Below are positions 1-8,485 of a stretch of DNA of 64,000 nt, piece by piece (the stretch's first letter is position 1; every line of letters begins with the position of its first letter). The stretch is from Rhodococcus sp. (in: high G+C Gram-positive bacteria) (lineage in GTDB: Bacteria; Actinomycetota; Actinomycetes; Mycobacteriales; Mycobacteriaceae): positions 87,053 to 151,052 of the forward strand of contig NZ_JAHFVG010000011.1 of assembly GCF_023264675.1 (NCBI RefSeq), in the 5' to 3' direction. Under the pieces are notes generated by a model that was not told the origin of the DNA, ran no database searches, and saw only the letters and a program-made list of their open reading frames with translations. The translations under genes were made by a program, and so were the position numbers.

Positions 1-161
1 TCGGATTCGATCAATCCGCGGTTCCCCCGCACCGCCTCGGTGTCGCGGTCAGTATCCGCGGCCGACTCCGTCAATTGTCGGGCGGGTCCTCCCACATCAT
101 CTCCTCGCCCGGGACCGGAACCACCGTGCAACTCGCGTGGCACGACGGCGCGGTGACCTGA
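1..161 (+). CDS. Sensor histidine kinase, C-terminal fragment (5' end outside window)
   Basis: Only the last 52 codons are present; the frame starts at base 3 and stops with TGA at 159-161. The residues near the end (SSPGTGTTVQL) match the closing glycine-containing strand of a GHKL/HATPase_c ATP-binding domain, and the preceding LGVAVSIRGRL segment resembles the helix before it. This is inferred to be a two-component or histidine-kinase-like ATPase. Its stop overlaps the start of the next gene as TGATG, so the two are translationally coupled. Confidence 0.6.
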   Translation, partial: GFDQSAVPPHRLGVAVSIRGRLRQLSGGSSHIISSPGTGTTVQLAWHDGAVT

Positions 162-1186
162 TGTCGGCCAACCAAGATGTTCGAGACCTTCTCGGAATGC
201 GTTCCCGTACAGCCTATCTGGTGATCGCCCTGTATGCGGTCAGCTGCCTGGTCTCGGCTCTGTCGACATTGGAGGGAGTCCGCAGCATCTGGCCGATACT
301 GCTCGCGGTACCGATCTGTGTCGGCGGCGCGGTACTGCTGCTCGCTGCGCCCGGTGATCCGTTGCCGCTGAAAGCGTCACTGGCATTGATCGCGGTCGGC
401 CCGGCGAGCTGTGGGGCCATCTATACAGTCGTCCCGATCCCGATTTCCAGCAGCCTGCAAACCTGGCCCTTCGGGTCGTCCGTCGCGATCTACACCTTCA
501 TGTGCGTACGCGGTCGAACCTCGTTCGCCTGGATCGGCTTGGCGTCGACCATCGCGGTTTCCATCGTCTGGGCTGTGCAGAGCGGCCAAGGCCTCGGATA
601 CGGCCTGTCCCTCAGCGGAATCAACATCGCACCGCTGCTGATGGCGACGTTCTTCGCGTTCACCATCCGGCCGCTCGCCAAGTCCGTTTTCGAGCTCCGG
701 ACCCAATCGACACTGCGGATCGCCTCCGAGGCTGCAGCATCGGCCGTGCTCGAGGAGCGCGACGCCCAACTCAGGCGGCTCGACGAGCAAGCGCGGCCAC
801 TGCTGGGACGCATCGTCGACGGACCGGACCTGCAGCCGGACGAGGTCATGGCATGCGCACTACTGGAGGCCGATCTCAGGGACTCGCTTCGAGCACGCGG
901 ATTGATGGACTCTCGCCTGGTCAAGGCTGCACGGTCGGCGCGTAGCCGGGGCATCGCGGTGATCATGCTCGACGATCGTGGCCGTGAACTCGACGAAAAG
1001 GTTCATGCCGAGCTCACGTCGTCGGCCGCCGCCGAACTCGACCACATCGGATCCGGATCGGTAACCCTTCGCATGCTCCCGCCCGGTCGGGCGACGATCG
1101 CGACCATCCTGCACGACGACGCCGACGACATTCGCCGTCTCGAGTACGGCCCCGACGGTCGGATCGTCGGAGCGGAGACTACGTAG
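161..1186 (+). CDS. Polytopic membrane protein with cytoplasmic tail, coupled to a sensor kinase
   Basis: The 341-residue protein has about five or six hydrophobic segments in its first 180 residues, followed by a soluble half that is rich in Ala, Arg, Glu and Asp and starts with a probable coiled coil (around 185-215). I recognise no enzymatic motif. ATG at 161 is chosen because it overlaps the upstream kinase stop (TGATG); an in-frame GTG-type start at 137 would lie inside the kinase gene. Co-translation with a histidine-kinase fragment suggests a membrane sensor or accessory subunit of that signalling pair. The partner role is inference. Confidence 0.6.
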   Translation: MSANQDVRDLLGMRSRTAYLVIALYAVSCLVSALSTLEGVRSIWPILLAVPICVGGAVLLLAAPGDPLPLKASLALIAVGPASCGAIYTVVPIPISSSLQTWPFGSSVAIYTFMCVRGRTSFAWIGLASTIAVSIVWAVQSGQGLGYGLSLSGINIAPLLMATFFAFTIRPLAKSVFELRTQSTLRIASEAAASAVLEERDAQLRRLDEQARPLLGRIVDGPDLQPDEVMACALLEADLRDSLRARGLMDSRLVKAARSARSRGIAVIMLDDRGRELDEKVHAELTSSAAAELDHIGSGSVTLRMLPPGRATIATILHDDADDIRRLEYGPDGRIVGAETT

Positions 1187-1315
1187 CGACTGTGAACACT
1201 CACACAGAGCTGGACCAGATGTGGCACCTCCGACACCTCCGAGTCCGCCAGGGTGGAGCGCTGCCGTTATGGTGCAAGACGAATCACATGCCGCCAACAG
1301 CGAAGGGATGCGTCA

Positions 1316-2083
1316 GTGGAGATTTCGGGAACAGCAGCTTTGGTCACAGGAGGGGCGTCGGGCCTCGGAGCAGCAACGGCCAAGCGCCTCGCCGACGCAG
1401 GTGTGACGGTATTCGGACTCGACCTGGCTCAGTCCATCGAACGTGCAGGTGACAGCGTCCCCGCCGGCGTCACGTTGATCGCGGCAGACGTCACCAGCGA
1501 AGAAGACGTCGAGGCTGCACTGGACAAGATCACCGAGTCCGGAGTGCCGCTCCGCATCGTCGTCAACTGCGCAGGCGTCGGCTGGGCAGGCCGGATCCTG
1601 TCGAAGAAGGGCCCGCACGACCTCGAGCTCTTCCGCACGGTCATCACCATCAACCTGCTCGGAACGTTCAACGTCATGCGTCTGGCCGCGAACCGCATCC
1701 AGAACCTGTCCACGGTCGACGAGGCGGGCCAGCGCGGCGTCATCGTCAACACCGCATCGGTTGCGGCGTTCGAAGGCCAGATCGGTCAGATTGCCTACAC
1801 GGCGTCCAAGGGCGGCGTCCACGCAATGACCATCACAGCTGCGCGCGATCTGGCGCAGGTCGGCATCCGCGTCAACACCATCGCACCGGGCATCGTCGAC
1901 ACTCCGATGCTGGCGGGCGTCACCGAGGAGTACCGCAGGGGACTCGAAGCCAGCGTGCCGTTCCCCTCACGTCTCGCGCAGCCGACCGAGTACGCGCAGC
2001 TGGTGCAGATGATCGCCGAGCACGACTACCTCAACGGCGAGACCATCCGCATGGACGGCGCAATCCGGATGGCGCCGCGGTAG
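1316..2083 (+). CDS. SDR-family dehydrogenase, 3-hydroxyacyl-CoA dehydrogenase type 2-like
   Basis: A 255-residue classical short-chain dehydrogenase. Visible motifs are the Rossmann glycine signature TGGASGLG near residue 10, the NCAG strand, the catalytic Ser after NTAS and the YTASK catalytic Tyr/Lys pair. The long loop after NCAG and the C-terminal NGETIRMDGAIRM resemble the HSD10/HADH2 type that oxidises 3-hydroxyacyl-CoA with NAD. GTG at 1316 is preferred because an AAGGGA ribosome-binding site lies about 9 bases upstream and the protein then begins right before the first beta strand; an ATG at 1253 would add an unconserved 21-residue leader. The gene stands alone and faces the next gene across two palindromes. 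Substrate is not proven. Confidence 0.8.
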   Translation: MEISGTAALVTGGASGLGAATAKRLADAGVTVFGLDLAQSIERAGDSVPAGVTLIAADVTSEEDVEAALDKITESGVPLRIVVNCAGVGWAGRILSKKGPHDLELFRTVITINLLGTFNVMRLAANRIQNLSTVDEAGQRGVIVNTASVAAFEGQIGQIAYTASKGGVHAMTITAARDLAQVGIRVNTIAPGIVDTPMLAGVTEEYRRGLEASVPFPSRLAQPTEYAQLVQMIAEHDYLNGETIRMDGAIRMAPR

Positions 2084-2106
2084 TTTTCGCCCGCCCACTT
2101 TTTCGG

Positions 2107-2155
2107 CATGAATGGACCATCGCAACGGCCAGACGGTTGCGGTGGTCCATTCATG
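2107..2155. repeat. REP-like palindrome, copy 1
   Basis: Two 20-base arms (2107-2126 and 2136-2155) pair with a single G.T wobble around a 9-base loop. The arm begins CATGAATGGACCATCGCAAC. It lies between two convergent genes and could act as a bidirectional terminator, but it lacks a T-run and recurs 26 bp further on, which is more like a repetitive extragenic palindrome. Confidence 0.75.
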
Positions 2156-2180
2156 CTGTGGGGCACACATTTTCAGCCCG

Positions 2181-2229
2181 CATGAATGGACCATCGCAAC
2201 GGCTAGACGGCTTGAATGGTCCATTGATG
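2181..2229. repeat. REP-like palindrome, copy 2
   Basis: The left arm and loop are almost identical to copy 1 (CATGAATGGACCATCGCAAC, then GGCTAGACGG against GGCCAGACGG). The right arm has diverged so that only about 14 bases still pair (2181-2194 with 2216-2229, one mismatch). This is a decayed second copy of the same element. Confidence 0.7.
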
Positions 2230-2243
2230 CCAAGGGGGCGAGC

Positions 2244-3875
2244 TCACGCCCGCGAAACGCCCACCCGAAGTGACTCCATGGTCGGGATCTCGATCTCGGC
2301 GCGATCGCTCATCCACTCGCGCAACACCTTGGTCGCCTGCACGTCGTCTTCGTTGTAGACCAGAAGCCGCTCGCGTTGAGATACATCCGGTTCGGCGTCG
2401 TAACCGACGGCGTCGCGGTACCAGCCCATCGACGCCTCGCCGCCCGCCTCGTCGTCACGCCAGTTGAAGCCGGCGACGGGCGCAATTTTCTTCAGTCCCT
2501 TGCCGTTCGGGCAGATGAACTGATCACTGACAGCCTGGTAGATGTCGACCCACTGCTCGCTGTCGATGAATTCGTGGATCTCCGCTTCGGTCGGTACGCC
2601 GGGAATATCGCCGAACCGACGCGCCGAATCCAGCAACCATTTGTCCTCGGCCTGACGCGAATAGCAGTACGCCGCAAACGTTTTGCCGTTCGCGGCAGCG
2701 TCGGCGCGCTTGCCCATGAGCCAACCCCAGAACTCGGCGAAGGATCTGCCCTCGTCCTCGGTCGGCAACGGATCCCACGTGACGAACCCGCGGTACACCG
2801 GCGCGGGACCGCCCTTCTCCGTCAACAGAGTTCCCCACAGATAGGCGCCGTGCTCCTGGTAGCTCTCCATGTCGACATCGACCTCGACGTCGGCGCGGCG
2901 GACGGTCACCGTGTCGGTGCGGCGCAGCAGCGGAACACCGGCACGCCAAGCGGTGGCCGCAGCGACGGAATCGTCGAAACTGCCGAAAGGCCAGTTCTCC
3001 GGCTCGGCTCCGGTCCAGTCGGCCAGCTCGTCGACGGTGAACACTCCCTGGGCGCGAAGCGCATCGGCCCGTGATCCCGACGCGACGAGGGAAACGTCGC
3101 GATTCGCTTCGAGCTGCGGGCGACAATCCGACCACCAGGAACACGACCGACATTCGCTGACCTGCGACGGCACCGTGAAACTCTCACCACGCGCGACCGC
3201 GAGGCGATCGGCGAACCGTGAATCGTATTCGGCGAGGACGGCAGTCAGATCGTGGACGAGGATGCAGTCGGCACGGTAGCCGATTGCCCCGCCGACGGCC
3301 TTCGGCGAGGCGAGACCCTCGAAGGCGAGCATTCGATACAGGTGTGAGAGCCGCAGCGCGTCCCGAAGCTGACTGCGTACCTTTCGTGTGGTGTCGACCG
3401 TCGGAGCCCACTCGGTGAACGGCGTCGTCGTCGCGCCGCGACCTGGATCGGTGACCTTGTGGTTGACCACGATGATCGGGATGTATCCGGCACCCTCGGG
3501 ATCGAGGACCAGCAGTTCGCTTCGCCCGCGGCGCCCCGTCTCGCGTTCGGCAGGAAGTACGGCATTCCAGATCCAGCGCTCCCCGCGCCTGCACGCCGCC
3601 AAAGTTCGCTCGGCCGCCGTCCTGGCGTCGGTGGCCTCGATCTCCACCCAACCGTCGGCGTCCGCCGCGAACTGTGCACGGATGGCCTCACGGTGAGTCT
3701 GCGCAGCTTCCCGCCGCTGGCGGACACCCGGGTTCTCCGGCTCCCGACGCTGCAGGGCCGAATACGCGGTGTCGAGGTAGAGCCGATGCCTGCACCGCGT
3801 CAGGGATCCGGCATCGATCAATACCGGCCGTTCGAGCGCCGACGGCTCCGCTCGTGTGGCGGGCTGACTTTTCAC
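2244..3875 (-). CDS. TM0106-type nuclease: Cas4/RecB-like domain plus RNase H-like exonuclease domain
   Basis: The 543-residue protein has two nuclease-like halves. The N-terminal half has a Cas4/AddB arrangement: an early Cys (LTRC, about residue 28), PD-(D/E)XK-type residues around VLDPEG and VVNHK, and a later C-x2-C-x5-C group (CRSCSWWSDC) that in such families binds a 4Fe-4S cluster. The C-terminal half has DEDD/RNase H-like signatures (DVDMESY near the middle and NEDDVQAT near the end), as in YprB-type exonucleases. The family is tied to DNA repair or processing, but its exact role is unknown. GTG at 3875 is preferred over a start at 3971 because it removes a low-quality leader crossing the divergent promoter region; no strong ribosome-binding site decides it. 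Confidence 0.7.
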   Translation of the reverse strand: MKSQPATRAEPSALERPVLIDAGSLTRCRHRLYLDTAYSALQRREPENPGVRQRREAAQTHREAIRAQFAADADGWVEIEATDARTAAERTLAACRRGERWIWNAVLPAERETGRRGRSELLVLDPEGAGYIPIIVVNHKVTDPGRGATTTPFTEWAPTVDTTRKVRSQLRDALRLSHLYRMLAFEGLASPKAVGGAIGYRADCILVHDLTAVLAEYDSRFADRLAVARGESFTVPSQVSECRSCSWWSDCRPQLEANRDVSLVASGSRADALRAQGVFTVDELADWTGAEPENWPFGSFDDSVAAATAWRAGVPLLRRTDTVTVRRADVEVDVDMESYQEHGAYLWGTLLTEKGGPAPVYRGFVTWDPLPTEDEGRSFAEFWGWLMGKRADAAANGKTFAAYCYSRQAEDKWLLDSARRFGDIPGVPTEAEIHEFIDSEQWVDIYQAVSDQFICPNGKGLKKIAPVAGFNWRDDEAGGEASMGWYRDAVGYDAEPDVSQRERLLVYNEDDVQATKVLREWMSDRAEIEIPTMESLRVGVSRA

Positions 3876-4001
3876 AGCACCGAGCCTATGTCCCGCTACC
3901 GACACACCCGATGCGACCCACCCGGGCGAACCGATAGGCTTAGAGGTGAGCTGGGCGCACACGCGCCGCACCGCGAGAAGCTGACGTTAGGGGCCTTGTC
4001 G

Positions 4002-4652
4002 ATGGGGTTGTTCCGCAAGCGCAAAGGACGCGCCACGCGTAAGGCCGAGGCGAAGGCCCTCAAGCACAAAGCCACGCTGGAAGCGAAGCTCGGCGCGAAG
4101 AACGAACGCAAGCAGCTCAAGTCGATCGCGAAGGCACAGAACAAGCTGACTTCCGTCGAAGCCAAATCTCAGAAGAACGTCGAGAAGGCGCAGGTCGCGA
4201 CACTGAAGGCGCAGCAGAAGGCAGCGCTCCAGGGTTCGTTCAACGCAGCTCAGGTGCGCAAGTACATCTCCATTGCGCGCGTGCTGATCCCGGTTCTCAC
4301 GCCGATCGTCTACCGCGGAGCTGCCGTACTGCGCGGCAAGCTCGACGAGCGCAAGGCCTCGAGACTTGGCGTCGATCCCGCCGCCCTCGGCGAGTTCACC
4401 GGACACGGCGCGAAGCTCAGCGCTCGCATCGCCGGCTCCGAGAAGTCGCTGGCACGCGTCACCGCGGCGAACTCGGACACCGAGACGGGCAAGTTCGCGG
4501 AGGCCATCTCGCAGCGGCTGAGCGACCTCGGAACTGCCGTCACAACGTCCGAGCAGATGCCTCCGGCACGGCGCAAAGCAGCTCATCAGGCAATCTCCGC
4601 CGAACTCGACGGTATCGAAGCCGACCTGCTCGCGCGTCTCGGCGTCCGCTAG
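4002..4652 (+). CDS. DUF6474 family protein
   Basis: A 216-residue, very basic protein. Residues 1-90 are Lys/Ala/Glu-rich and predicted as a long helix or coiled coil; a hydrophobic patch around 95-112 (RVLIPVLTPIVYRGAAV) could be a short membrane segment; the rest is helical. It resembles the DUF6474 family of mycolic-acid actinomycetes, whose function is unknown. ATG at 4002 follows AGGGG at a spacing of 8; TTG at 3996 is a weaker alternative. It is divergent from the nuclease gene and 18 bp upstream of a membrane-protein gene. Confidence 0.65.
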   Translation: MGLFRKRKGRATRKAEAKALKHKATLEAKLGAKNERKQLKSIAKAQNKLTSVEAKSQKNVEKAQVATLKAQQKAALQGSFNAAQVRKYISIARVLIPVLTPIVYRGAAVLRGKLDERKASRLGVDPAALGEFTGHGAKLSARIAGSEKSLARVTAANSDTETGKFAEAISQRLSDLGTAVTTSEQMPPARRKAAHQAISAELDGIEADLLARLGVR

Positions 4653-4670
4653 CACCACCGAACACCACTC

Positions 4671-5198
4671 GTGAACTCTCCCGCCGCTTCGCTTCGCGGC
4701 GGAGCTGTCGGTGCCGCGACGGTAGCTCTTGCTGTCGCGGCGCACGGCGCGGCGGGCGGTGGGTACCCGTCGGGATCTGCCTTCGTCTTTCTGCTGATCG
4801 TGGGAATCGGTGTCGGCGTCGTGACGACCCTGCCCGGCCCGCGATCGGGATGGACCCAGTTCGCCGCAGTCGCCGGTGCCCTCGTCCTCGGCCAGTCCGC
4901 AGCGCACATCGCGCTCGCCGTGGGCGATACGCATCAGATGATGCACGGCCATTCGATGCTGCCGAGCCCGACGATGCTCGGATTCCACGCGGTCGCCTCC
5001 GCCGTTGCCGCCGCACTCATCTGTGTCGCCGAACGGCTCTTCGGTCCGATCACCTCCGTCGTTCGTGCCGTCTTCGATCCCCCGCTCCCCCTGCCCGACG
5101 CACCCTCTCACCTCGCTGCATGCGGTGAGGTCGTCGTAGTTTCCACCGTCGTTCGCACGACCTCCATCTCGAGACGTGGCCCGCCTGTATCGGTGTGA
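4671..5198 (+). CDS. Four-helix membrane protein of the copper module
   Basis: A 175-residue protein with four hydrophobic segments (about 10-28, 35-55, 63-85, 103-125) and a Met/His-rich loop between helices 3 and 4 (THQMMHGHSML) that could bind copper. It starts with GTG at 4671 and is followed after 47 bp by the YcnI gene, so it probably belongs to the same transcription unit. No defined family recognised; a role in copper handling is inferred from the loop and neighbours. Confidence 0.6.
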   Translation: MNSPAASLRGGAVGAATVALAVAAHGAAGGGYPSGSAFVFLLIVGIGVGVVTTLPGPRSGWTQFAAVAGALVLGQSAAHIALAVGDTHQMMHGHSMLPSPTMLGFHAVASAVAAALICVAERLFGPITSVVRAVFDPPLPLPDAPSHLAACGEVVVVSTVVRTTSISRRGPPVSV

Positions 5199-5245
5199 AC
5201 ACCCGACAGCATTCCGCCACATAACTTTTCGAGAAAGAACTGAAC

Positions 5246-5908
5246 ATGAACAACGTCATTCGTCGTGCCTCCGTCATCGTGGGCGCAACCTCGTTGGCTC
5301 TCGTCGTGGGCGCGGGAGCGGCATCGGCCCACGTCTCGGTATCTGCTCCCGGAGCCGAGCAGGGCGGCTACGCGGTACTGAACTTTCGTGTCCCGACCGA
5401 GTCCGAAACAGCAGGAACCTCCTCGGTCAAAGTCACGCTTCCCGAGCTCAATTTCGCTGCCACCGAACCCATCCCAGGCTGGACGGCAACCATCGACAAG
5501 AACGCCGACAGCCTCGTCACCGGAGTGACCTGGACGGCGAACCCCGGTGCCGAGGTCATGCCGGGCCAGTTCCTGCAGTTCCTCGTCCAGACGGGACCGC
5601 TGCCCGAGCAGGATTCGGTCAGCTTCCCCGCTGTTCAGACCTACAGCGACGGTGAAGTGGTCGAGTGGACCGAAGAGGAAGTTGCCGGCGGCACCGAACC
5701 CGAACACCCGGCTCCGTCGTTGACCCTCGCGGCCGCCAGTGCCGACGGACATGGAACTGCCACCGCTACCAGTGAAACAAGCAGTGAGGCCGGCACGGCA
5801 GTGGAGGCCGACAACACTGCTCGCTGGATGGCAGGCGTCGCTCTGGTTCTCGGGGCACTCGGTGCTGCACTCGGCATCGGCGCAGTCGTTCGGGGCCGCC
5901 GGTCATGA
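5246..5908 (+). CDS. ycnI: YcnI-like DUF1775 copper-binding protein
   Basis: A 220-residue exported protein. The signal peptide ends at ASA, so the mature protein would begin with His (HVSVSAPGAEQGG), the residue that with a conserved Trp coordinates copper in YcnI/DUF1775 proteins. The central beta domain includes PGWTATIDK and VTWTANPG. A Thr/Ser/Glu-rich linker follows, then a C-terminal transmembrane helix and Arg-rich tail (GRRS) that anchor it outside the membrane. GAGAAAG lies ahead of ATG 5246. Its last four bases overlap the copC start (ATGA). Part of the ycnI-copC-copD copper-acquisition or resistance set. Confidence 0.85.
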   Translation: MNNVIRRASVIVGATSLALVVGAGAASAHVSVSAPGAEQGGYAVLNFRVPTESETAGTSSVKVTLPELNFAATEPIPGWTATIDKNADSLVTGVTWTANPGAEVMPGQFLQFLVQTGPLPEQDSVSFPAVQTYSDGEVVEWTEEEVAGGTEPEHPAPSLTLAAASADGHGTATATSETSSEAGTAVEADNTARWMAGVALVLGALGAALGIGAVVRGRRS

Positions 5909-6423
5909 GAAAGCTCGTCGTAGCGGTCGCTCTCACGCTTGGCGCTCTTCTGCTCGGAGCGCCCGTGGCATCGGCGCATTCGATCGTCACCGGATCCAAC
6001 CCGACCGCCGGCGCCGAACTCGCGCAGGGTCCCGATCAGGTGTCGATTTCGTTCAACGAAGTGCCTCAGTCCAAGTTCGCCACCCTGAACGTCGTCGGCC
6101 CCGACGGCAATCTGTGGTCGAAGGGCGACCCGCGGATCGAGGGGCAGAGCATCGTCGTCGATGTCGGCGATCTCGGCCCGGTCGGCGCATACACGATCGC
6201 GTATCGAGTCACCTCCGCCGACGGTCACCCCATCAGCGGCACAATCGGTTTCACGCTGACGCAGCAAGGCTCTGGCACACCGGGCGCTGCAGCGGACGCC
6301 TCAGCGGAGGCCGACTCCGAGTCGGCGGGCGGCGGAATCCCGCTGTGGCCGTTCCTCGTCGGAGGAGTGCTCGTGTTCGGCGGTGCGCTCGCCTTCGCAT
6401 TGAAGAAGCCGAAAGAGCAGTAA
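5905..6423 (+). CDS. copC: CopC-domain copper-binding protein
   Basis: A 172-residue protein with a signal peptide ending ASA; the mature N-terminus is His (HSIVTGSNPTAG), the N-terminal copper ligand typical of CopC. The DGHPISG segment supplies the second conserved His. A Gly/Ala/Ser linker and a C-terminal transmembrane segment (about 145-165) with a basic end anchor it. Start overlaps ycnI by ATGA and copD begins 7 bp after its stop, giving one operon. In the family CopC binds Cu(II) outside the membrane and hands it to CopD. Confidence 0.88.
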   Translation: MRKLVVAVALTLGALLLGAPVASAHSIVTGSNPTAGAELAQGPDQVSISFNEVPQSKFATLNVVGPDGNLWSKGDPRIEGQSIVVDVGDLGPVGAYTIAYRVTSADGHPISGTIGFTLTQQGSGTPGAAADASAEADSESAGGGIPLWPFLVGGVLVFGGALAFALKKPKEQ

Positions 6424-6430
6424 CGGTCCA

Positions 6431-7351
6431 GTGTTTCGACGGTGGTGGGCCCTGGCGGCGGCCGTGACGGGAATCGCAGGCGTCGGACTCGCGTGGATAC
6501 TCGCGCGTCCCGACGGCCCTGATCCGTCGGCGGTGCTTCGTGTCCTCGCCGATTGTCTCGGCGCCACCGCTCTCGGCCTCGGCCTGCTCCGCACCGATCT
6601 CTTCCCGGTGCGGAGCAGGCCTTCGGTGTGGCGCGAGGTCGCACTCGTTGCAGGCACGTGGACGGTGGTCGAGGGTGCGCTACTGGCCACCGCAGCAGCC
6701 GAATCCGACGGGGGCGGCATCGCCGGCCTGTCGCTGTCGTCGTTCGGCGCTTTTCTCACCGGCATCACCGTCGGGCAACTCGGCCTGGTGACGGTGGCGT
6801 GTACGGCAGCGGCCTGCGGGTGCGCCGCCGTCGCGTATCGCCAGAATCGCGATTGGTCGACGGTACCGATCGTCGTCCTCGCGGTGATCGCGCTCGTGGC
6901 ACGGCCGATCACCGGTCACATGTCGCAGCAACTGTTCGGCGCCCTGTTCGTCGCCGTCCACACCGCCGCTGCCGCGGTATGGCTCGGTGTCCTCGCCGCC
7001 ATGGCGCTCACCCTGCGTTCGAGGGGTGCATGGACGGCGAACCTTCCGGTCTTCTCACGGCTCGCGTGGTGGTCGGTCTGGATTCTGGCGGTGAGTGGAA
7101 CCGTCAATGCCGCCGTCAAGATCGGCAGCGTCGGAGGTCTCGTCGACACCGGGTACGGACGCGTCGTCCTTGCGAAGACACTGCTTCTCGTGATCCTCGT
7201 CCTTCTTGCCCGACGCCTCCGCGGCACCTGGCTCGTCTCGGTGGCCGCGCACCGCACGAAGGCAGACGAGTCCGTCATCCGTGCCGCGATGCACGTGTGC
7301 ATCCTCACAGCGGCGTTCGGGCTCGCTGCGGCCCTGGCCACGACAGCATGA
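6431..7351 (+). CDS. copD: CopD-family copper resistance/uptake membrane protein
   Basis: A 306-residue polytopic protein with about eight transmembrane segments. The CopD domain shows conserved His residues in TGHMSQQ and FVAVHTAAAAVWLG (about 160-185). Start GTG 6431 lies 7 bp after copC, with no terminator between them. In the family, CopD works with CopC to move copper across the cytoplasmic membrane. The separate CopC and CopD here correspond to the fused YcnJ found in other Gram-positives. Confidence 0.85.
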   Translation: MFRRWWALAAAVTGIAGVGLAWILARPDGPDPSAVLRVLADCLGATALGLGLLRTDLFPVRSRPSVWREVALVAGTWTVVEGALLATAAAESDGGGIAGLSLSSFGAFLTGITVGQLGLVTVACTAAACGCAAVAYRQNRDWSTVPIVVLAVIALVARPITGHMSQQLFGALFVAVHTAAAAVWLGVLAAMALTLRSRGAWTANLPVFSRLAWWSVWILAVSGTVNAAVKIGSVGGLVDTGYGRVVLAKTLLLVILVLLARRLRGTWLVSVAAHRTKADESVIRAAMHVCILTAAFGLAAALATTA

Positions 7352-7459
7352 AGACAAGGCGTTCACTCGCCCGCCACTTCGCGTTGCCCGAGGGGTTCGA
7401 AATGCGTTGCACGCGAATGTGACACTCAACGCTTCGTCGGTACCTTCTCAGGAGAAGCC

Positions 7460-8485
7460 TTGAACTCGTTCCGCCGCCCTGTCCTGGGCGCAGTTGCATC
7501 CGTAGCCATGCTTGCCGCCTTCACGGCGTGTTCCGAGCCCGCCGATCCAGCGGCCGCCTCGGACGAATCGGCGAGCGGAACGCTGACGCTCTACACCTCC
7601 GAACCGCAGGCGAAGATCGACGCACTCAACGCCGAGTTCACCGCGGCCAATCCCGGTATCACCGTTGAGGTCTACCGCGCAGGCACCGGCGATCTGAATG
7701 CCAGGATCGCGGCCGAGCGGGAGACCGGCAAGATCGGTGCCGATGTTCTCCTGGCCGCCGACGCGCCGACGTTCGAGGGCTACAAAGACGACGATCTGTT
7801 GTTGCAGTACACCCCTGCGGACGCGTCCGCGCTGAATCAGGACATCGTCGACCCGGACGGCTACTACGTCGGCACCAGAATCATCCCGACGGTCATCGCC
7901 TACAACACCGAAGCGGTGACGGCGCCGCCGACGTCGTGGAAAGACCTCGCGGACTCGAAGTACAAGGGGCAGATCACCCTTCCCAATCCCGAGGTCTCCG
8001 GCGCCGCCGCCTACAACACCGCGGTGTGGTTGTCGGAGGGCTCGCTCGGCGAATCGTGGCTCGAAGGGCTCGCGGCCAACGAACCTGTCGTCGCCGAAAG
8101 TAACGGACCGGTAGGTCAAGCCGTTGCGGCCGGCACACAGCCGATCGGAATCGTCGTCGACTACCTCGTTCGTGAACTCGCAGCCAAGGGTTCGCCGATC
8201 GCTCTCGAATACCCGACCGATGGTGTCCCCTACATCTCACAGCCCGCCGGGATCTTCCAGGACTCGGCCAATCAGGACGCGGCGAAGAAGTACGTCGACT
8301 TCCTCGTGAGCAAGCGCGGCCAAGAAATTGCCGTCGAGCAGCAGTACCTTCCGGTTCGTGAGGACGTCGGCACTCCCGACGGTGCGCCCGCGCCGGCCGA
8401 TCTCGAGCTTCTGAATCCCGACCTCGCCCAGATCACCGCATCTCAGCCCGACGCCGTGAAGAGGTTCGGCGAGCTTGTCGGTTAG
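7460..8485 (+). CDS. ABC transporter substrate-binding lipoprotein, ferric-iron/phosphonate type
   Basis: A 341-residue solute-binding protein with a lipoprotein signal (lipobox FTAC, Cys about residue 22). The body starts with LTLYTSEPQAK and continues as a periplasmic-binding type 2 fold like FbpA/FutA/SfuA. The start is TTG 7460 behind a perfect AGGAGAAG site. The adjacent Tyr pair near residue 195 that binds iron in FbpA is not evident (the only YY, in DGYYVG, is near 135), so Fe(III) is likely but not certain; 2-aminoethylphosphonate or another ligand is possible. No IdeR/Fur-type box is visible in the 108 bp upstream. Its end overlaps the permease start. Confidence 0.78.
   Translation: MNSFRRPVLGAVASVAMLAAFTACSEPADPAAASDESASGTLTLYTSEPQAKIDALNAEFTAANPGITVEVYRAGTGDLNARIAAERETGKIGADVLLAADAPTFEGYKDDDLLLQYTPADASALNQDIVDPDGYYVGTRIIPTVIAYNTEAVTAPPTSWKDLADSKYKGQITLPNPEVSGAAAYNTAVWLSEGSLGESWLEGLAANEPVVAESNGPVGQAVAAGTQPIGIVVDYLVRELAAKGSPIALEYPTDGVPYISQPAGIFQDSANQDAAKKYVDFLVSKRGQEIAVEQQYLPVREDVGTPDGAPAPADLELLNPDLAQITASQPDAVKRFGELVG

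Noticed and set aside
3459..4001. A 181-codon N-terminal extension of the DUF6474 gene
   Set aside because: It would run antisense through the nuclease gene; ATG 4002 has a good ribosome-binding site and gives the family-like N-terminus.
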